Positions 60,860 to 64,000 of a DNA stretch of 64,000 bases are shown here, piece by piece. Position 1 is the stretch's first letter. The number at the start of each line of letters is the position of its first letter. The notes beneath the pieces were generated by a model that was not told the origin of the DNA, made no database searches, and saw only the letters and a list, made by a program, of their open reading frames with translations. This stretch comes from Aquabacter sp040755535 (lineage in GTDB: Bacteria > Pseudomonadota > Alphaproteobacteria > Rhizobiales > Xanthobacteraceae). The stretch lies in contig JBFMAV010000013.1 in assembly GCA_040755535.1 (NCBI GenBank), positions 1 through 64,000 on the forward strand. Reading direction: 5' to 3'. Position numbers and translations under genes: made by a program.

Positions 60860-61572
60860 GGCACGGCCTCGCGCAGCACGCCGGGCAGGTCGTCGATACT
60901 GTCGAGCACGAGATCGGCGAACGGCGCCATGTCCTCCACGGGCGCCGGGCCGGTGCGCACCAGGATGAAGCGCGCGCCCGCGCCCCGCGCGGCGGCGAGA
61001 TCATGGGCGCTGTCGCCCACCACCGCCATCTGCGGACCCGACAGGCCGAACCGCGCGCCCATGGCCGTGATCATGCCCGCGCCGGGCTTGGAGCCGAAGC
61101 CGGAATCATAGCCATGCACCGCGCCGAACAAGGGCAGGATGCCGAGCGCCTCCGCCTGAAGGCGGGCATTGGCTTCCGCGTCATTGGTCACCATGCCGAG
61201 CATCAGGCCCTGACGGTGGAGCGCCCGCAACGTCTGCTGCACCTGCCCGATGGGGGTCAGGCAGCGCAGGCCCTCCGCGCTGAACAAGGCGTCGATGCGG
61301 CTGAAGAAGGCGTCGCTCGGCTCCCGCCCCAAGGCGTCGGCCCAGAGCGGCCCGTAATGCGCCGAGGAACCGGCGACCAGGGGCGAGGTGGGCAGAAAGC
61401 GTTCCTCGTCCGCCAGATAGTGGCTCGCCTGTTCCAGCCGGGCGAGGGCGGCGGTGTCGTCGGCGGCGAGCGTGCGCATGACCGCGCCGGCGGCGGGCCC
61501 CCAGGTCCGGTCGAAATGGACGAGGGTGCCGTCCTTGTCGAACAGGAGCGCCCGAAGGCCGGGTAGGGACAT
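60853..61572 (-). CDS. HAD-family phosphatase (phosphoglycolate phosphatase-like)
   Basis: A 239-residue HAD hydrolase. Motif I is LLFDKDGTLVHFD, motif II MVTNDAE, the lysine is in SGFGSKPGAG and motif IV VVGDSAHDLAAARGAG. It has a helical cap. Note that the first Asp pair reads DKD as in many sugar-phosphate phosphatases. Substrate unknown. Coupled to the DUF1499 gene. Confidence 0.9.
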   Translation of the reverse strand: MSLPGLRALLFDKDGTLVHFDRTWGPAAGAVMRTLAADDTAALARLEQASHYLADEERFLPTSPLVAGSSAHYGPLWADALGREPSDAFFSRIDALFSAEGLRCLTPIGQVQQTLRALHRQGLMLGMVTNDAEANARLQAEALGILPLFGAVHGYDSGFGSKPGAGMITAMGARFGLSGPQMAVVGDSAHDLAAARGAGARFILVRTGPAPVEDMAPFADLVLDSIDDLPGVLREAVPC

Positions 61573-61709
61573 GCGCACACCGTGGGCGCGAAATGCGCCG
61601 CCTCACGCATCAATCACGACTGGCGGGCTTCATCAATCCCCGGCGCGATCCGCGCCATCGCGGCCGCCGGGGTTTTCTCGCGGCGGGCGAGCCCCTAAAG
61701 TCGCGCCCG

Positions 61710-62765
61710 ATGCAGATGGTTCGCGTTTCTCCCTTTGCGCCGCGCGCCGCGTGGCGCGGCCTGTCCCTCGCCGCGCTCGTGATCGCGGCCGGCGGGCTCG
61801 CCTCGGGCGCCCTGGCGGCGCCGCCCGTCGCCCAATGGCCTCGCCTGCCGCGCGCGGACGTACCCATCCCCCAGCCGAGGCCCATGGATCTCGGCGAGGA
61901 GGCGGAGGATGAGGCCGAGGAAGAGGGGCCGGCCGCTGGGACGCAGGCCGCTCCCGTCCCGCCTGCCGCCCGTCCCGCCCCGGCAGCACCCGCGGTGGCC
62001 GACGCGGTGGCGCCGGGGGATTTGCCCGCGCTCTGCAAGGCGCTGGTGGAGGAAAAGACCATTCTGGCCGAGCGCGCACCGCCGGTGCCGGCCCAGGATG
62101 GATGCAGCCTTCCGGTGCCGGTGCGCATCAGCGCCGTGCGCCTTGCTGACGGCAATCTCGCCGCCCTCTCCCCGCCCGCCATCATGCGCTGCGAGGCGGT
62201 GGCGGCGGTGGCCCAATGGGTGCGCGAGGATATCGGCCCGGCCGTGGCGGCGCTCGGCACGCGGCTCGAAACGGTGCGGGTGGCGGATTCCTACCAATGC
62301 CGCACGCGCAACCGCCGCAAGGGGGCCCAAATCAGCGAACACGGCCAAGGCAATGCCTTCGACACCTACGGTTTCGTGCTGGCCGATGGCCGGGCGCTGA
62401 CGGTGAAGGGCTCCCAGATGCCGGTGGAGTTCCAGACCGACCTGAAGGCCACCGCCTGCAAGCGGTTCACGACAGTACTCGGGCCGGGCTCGGACGGCTT
62501 CCACGAAGACCACATCCATGTGGACCTCGCGGTGCGCCGCCTCGATATCCGGCTGTGCAAATGGACCATCAAGGCGCCTGCGCCGGCGCAGGTCGCGCGG
62601 GCTGAGCCGAAACCCGCCCAGGCCGAGGGCGCATCCGCTCCCGGCCAAGCCGCCCCGCAACCGGCCAAAGAGGCGGAGACGCAAGAGGCAGCGGAGATGG
62701 ATGCCATCGCCGATGTGCCGCTGCCGCCGCGCCGGCCGGCCGGGCTCGGGCGATCAGGCGGATAG
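61710..62765 (+). CDS. Extensin-like C-terminal family protein (likely zinc peptidase fold)
   Basis: A 351-residue exported protein. It has a signal peptide (LSLAALVIAAGGLASGALA), an acidic and then proline/alanine-rich linker to about residue 105, a conserved domain with cysteines (DGCSLPVPVRISA, SYQCRTRN) and a low-complexity tail. SEHGQGNAFD and FHEDHIHVDL fit the SxHxxGxAxD and HxH zinc motifs of MD-clan peptidoglycan peptidases. Enzyme activity is inference. It is convergent with an L,D-transpeptidase. Confidence 0.82.
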   Translation: MQMVRVSPFAPRAAWRGLSLAALVIAAGGLASGALAAPPVAQWPRLPRADVPIPQPRPMDLGEEAEDEAEEEGPAAGTQAAPVPPAARPAPAAPAVADAVAPGDLPALCKALVEEKTILAERAPPVPAQDGCSLPVPVRISAVRLADGNLAALSPPAIMRCEAVAAVAQWVREDIGPAVAALGTRLETVRVADSYQCRTRNRRKGAQISEHGQGNAFDTYGFVLADGRALTVKGSQMPVEFQTDLKATACKRFTTVLGPGSDGFHEDHIHVDLAVRRLDIRLCKWTIKAPAPAQVARAEPKPAQAEGASAPGQAAPQPAKEAETQEAAEMDAIADVPLPPRRPAGLGRSGG

Positions 62766-62879
62766 AGGTCTGCGGGCGGGGGCGAGACCGGTTCTAAGAG
62801 CGTGTGCGGTCCGTCACGTCCCGCGTACCGGTGGCCGAGGCAGACCGGTTGCGCGTCTCGAACCGCGCCCCAAACGCAA

Positions 62880-62903
62880 AATGCCCGGCCGAAGCCGGGC
62901 ATT
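62880..62903 (-). terminator. Intrinsic terminator of the L,D-transpeptidase gene
   Basis: Perfect 10-bp stem AATGCCCGGC / GCCGGGCATT with a 4-base loop, followed on the minus strand by TTTGCGTTT. It lies 27 bases after the stop. Confidence 0.85.
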
Positions 62904-62929
62904 CTCGTCTGCTGCGAGCAGGCGAAGGC

Positions 62930-63532
62930 TCAGAGCACCACCACCGACGCGCCCTGGGGCACGCGGTTGTAGAGGTCGATGACGTCCTCGTTCAGCATCC
63001 GGATGCAGCCGGAGGAGATCGCCTGGCCCAGCAGTTCCGGCTGGTTGGTGCCGTGGATGCGGAACAGGGTGTCTCGGTTGCCCTGGTAGAGATAGAGCGC
63101 GCGGGCACCCATCGGATTATGCGGGCCGGGGCCCACATAAGCGGGCAGGCCGGCGATGCGCTGGTGGATTTCCGGGGTGGGCGTCCAGCTCGGCCATTCG
63201 GCCTTTCGGCCGATCTTTGCGTTGCCGCGGAAAGCGAGGCTTTCCTCGCCCACCGTCACGCCATAGCGGATGGCGGTGCCGTCGCCCTGGATCAGGTAGA
63301 GGAACCGCTTGTCGGTATCCACGACGATGGTGCCGGGCGTTTCCTTACCGTCATATTTGACGATATGGCGCGCAAACTCTCCGTCGGGACGAACCTTCGG
63401 ATAGGGCGCATTTGCCAAAAGCTGCTTGTCGCGCGGCTTCAGAGCCGCCTCCGGCGCAGGTTGAGGGGTGCTCGTCATGCAGCCCGCCAGCCCCAACCCC
63501 AGCAGAACAGCCGTAACCGTCCGCACCCTCAT
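62930..63532 (-). CDS. L,D-transpeptidase lipoprotein (YkuD family)
   Basis: A 200-residue periplasmic lipoprotein with lipobox LAGC (Cys18). The YkuD domain starts at TIVVDTDKRFLYLIQGDG and carries the catalytic motif IHGTNQPELLGQAISSGCIR (the last Cys attacks). Such enzymes form 3-3 crosslinks or attach proteins to peptidoglycan, both prominent in Hyphomicrobiales. Confidence 0.94.
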   Translation of the reverse strand: MRVRTVTAVLLGLGLAGCMTSTPQPAPEAALKPRDKQLLANAPYPKVRPDGEFARHIVKYDGKETPGTIVVDTDKRFLYLIQGDGTAIRYGVTVGEESLAFRGNAKIGRKAEWPSWTPTPEIHQRIAGLPAYVGPGPHNPMGARALYLYQGNRDTLFRIHGTNQPELLGQAISSGCIRMLNEDVIDLYNRVPQGASVVVL

Positions 63533-63840
63533 GTCCGCCTCGCGAGAATCATGGTGAATAACATCTTCAGACAGGACTTAAACGAACCCGGGCCAGCCTA
63601 GAAGGGGCCACAAAGGCGCCACGTTGCGGTGCCGCGAAGGCGTGGCAAAAATGTCTCAGCTCATGCCCTTTCGTCACCGTTAACCCGGCTTTGCAAGGTT
63701 CGCGCGATCCTTACGCAATAAGACCTTGGGTGAGCCACCGCATTTGCACAGTTTCGACGCAGTTGCTCACCATCTGTCGGGGGTCTTGAGAGGACGGCGC
63801 AAACCAATTAGGCACGCGCCGAGCGTAACGGAGAGTCATC
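63533..63840. promoter_or_regulatory. Divergent intergenic region before the last gene
   Basis: A 308-bp region between the L,D-transpeptidase gene and the plus-strand gene at the edge. It contains a GCCACG...CGTGGC inverted repeat near 63620-63650 and AT-richer stretches around 63660-63720. I see no gene or clear promoter elements. Confidence 0.4.
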
Positions 63841-64000
63841 ATGGCCAACGTCCAACCCGCGCAGGAACAGGCTCAGCGCGCGGCGGTCACGAAGAGCACC
63901 TATGGCGAGCAGGCGCAGCAGTGGCGCGACATCGGCATCCCCGCCGTCGCGGCTGGCGCGCGCTACGCGAGCACCACCGACGCGCAGGCGGCTGGTGAGC
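63841..64000 (+). CDS. Hypothetical protein, cut by the right edge
   Basis: Fifty-three codons are visible, starting with ATG behind a GGAGAG ribosome site. The product begins MANVQPAQEQAQRAAVTKST and is rich in Ala and Gln with no signal peptide. Not recognised. Confidence 0.7.
   Translation, partial: MANVQPAQEQAQRAAVTKSTYGEQAQQWRDIGIPAVAAGARYASTTDAQAAGE

Overview
The window is 64 kb of GC-rich, gene-dense bacterial chromosome. It has the marks of an alphaproteobacterium of the order Hyphomicrobiales (Rhizobiales): a MucR/Ros regulator, the cell-cycle regulator TrcR (DUF1013), a DUF5330-sufE pair, and the gene set that attaches a very-long-chain fatty acid to lipid A (acpXL to lpxXL). A Xanthobacteraceae-like host (Xanthobacter, Azorhizobium, Ancylobacter) is a reasonable guess but is not proven by the sequence. 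I see no tRNA, rRNA, IS element, prophage or CRISPR array. Most genes look like ordinary core or near-core chromosome.

Layout. 1-6 kb: a hydroxamate-type siderophore uptake operon (TonB receptor, fhuC, fhuD, fhuB cut by the left edge) with a divergent AraC regulator. 6-12 kb: a very large S53 (sedolisin) peptidase with a DUF4114 tail, then oligopeptidase B and msrB. 12-16 kb: mucR, a stand-alone DnaA domain-IV-like protein overlapping a DUF6456 gene, a DUF805 protein, sufE, DUF5330 and a TetR regulator. 16.5-21.3 kb: a TRAP transporter (dctP, dctQ, dctM) and purEK. 21.5-30 kb: a GGDEF protein with a degenerate receiver, the VLCFA-lipid A cluster on the minus strand (acpXL, fabZ, fabF2, fabF1, a short-chain reductase, an alcohol dehydrogenase, lpxXL), and hisC. 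30-41 kb: an HXXEE membrane protein, GntR/FAH, enolase, queF, DUF1835, a zinc metallopeptidase, moaB, a lipid kinase, two small membrane proteins and potF.

41-54 kb: the conserved ispH-thrB-rnhA operon, trcR, a tandem-domain universal stress protein, a polyprenyl-sugar glycosyltransferase paired with a YdjC/ChbG deacetylase, an HPP protein, a ClC exchanger, a BacA/BclA-type ABC exporter and a chemoreceptor. 54-64 kb: an acyl-CoA ligase divergent from prpE, two tandem secreted four-cysteine proteins, a metallo-beta-lactamase-fold hydrolase, DUF4287, DUF1499, a HAD phosphatase, an extensin-like (MD-clan peptidase-like) protein facing an L,D-transpeptidase, and a gene cut by the right edge.

A theme of cell-envelope building links several loci: VLCFA lipid A, the glycosyltransferase/deacetylase pair, the BclA-like exporter, the lipid kinase, and the L,D-transpeptidase with the extensin-like protein. 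The observations I think most deserve checking are: a possible small RNA or leader on the minus strand upstream of the stress protein, with ten Cs in a hairpin loop and two terminator-like hairpins; the lipid-sugar glycosyltransferase/deacetylase pair; a ketosynthase partner lacking its catalytic cysteine; a MucR lacking its last zinc ligand; a GGDEF protein whose receiver has lost the phosphoacceptor Asp; and a dispersed repeat that supplies the stop codon of both adjacent genes.
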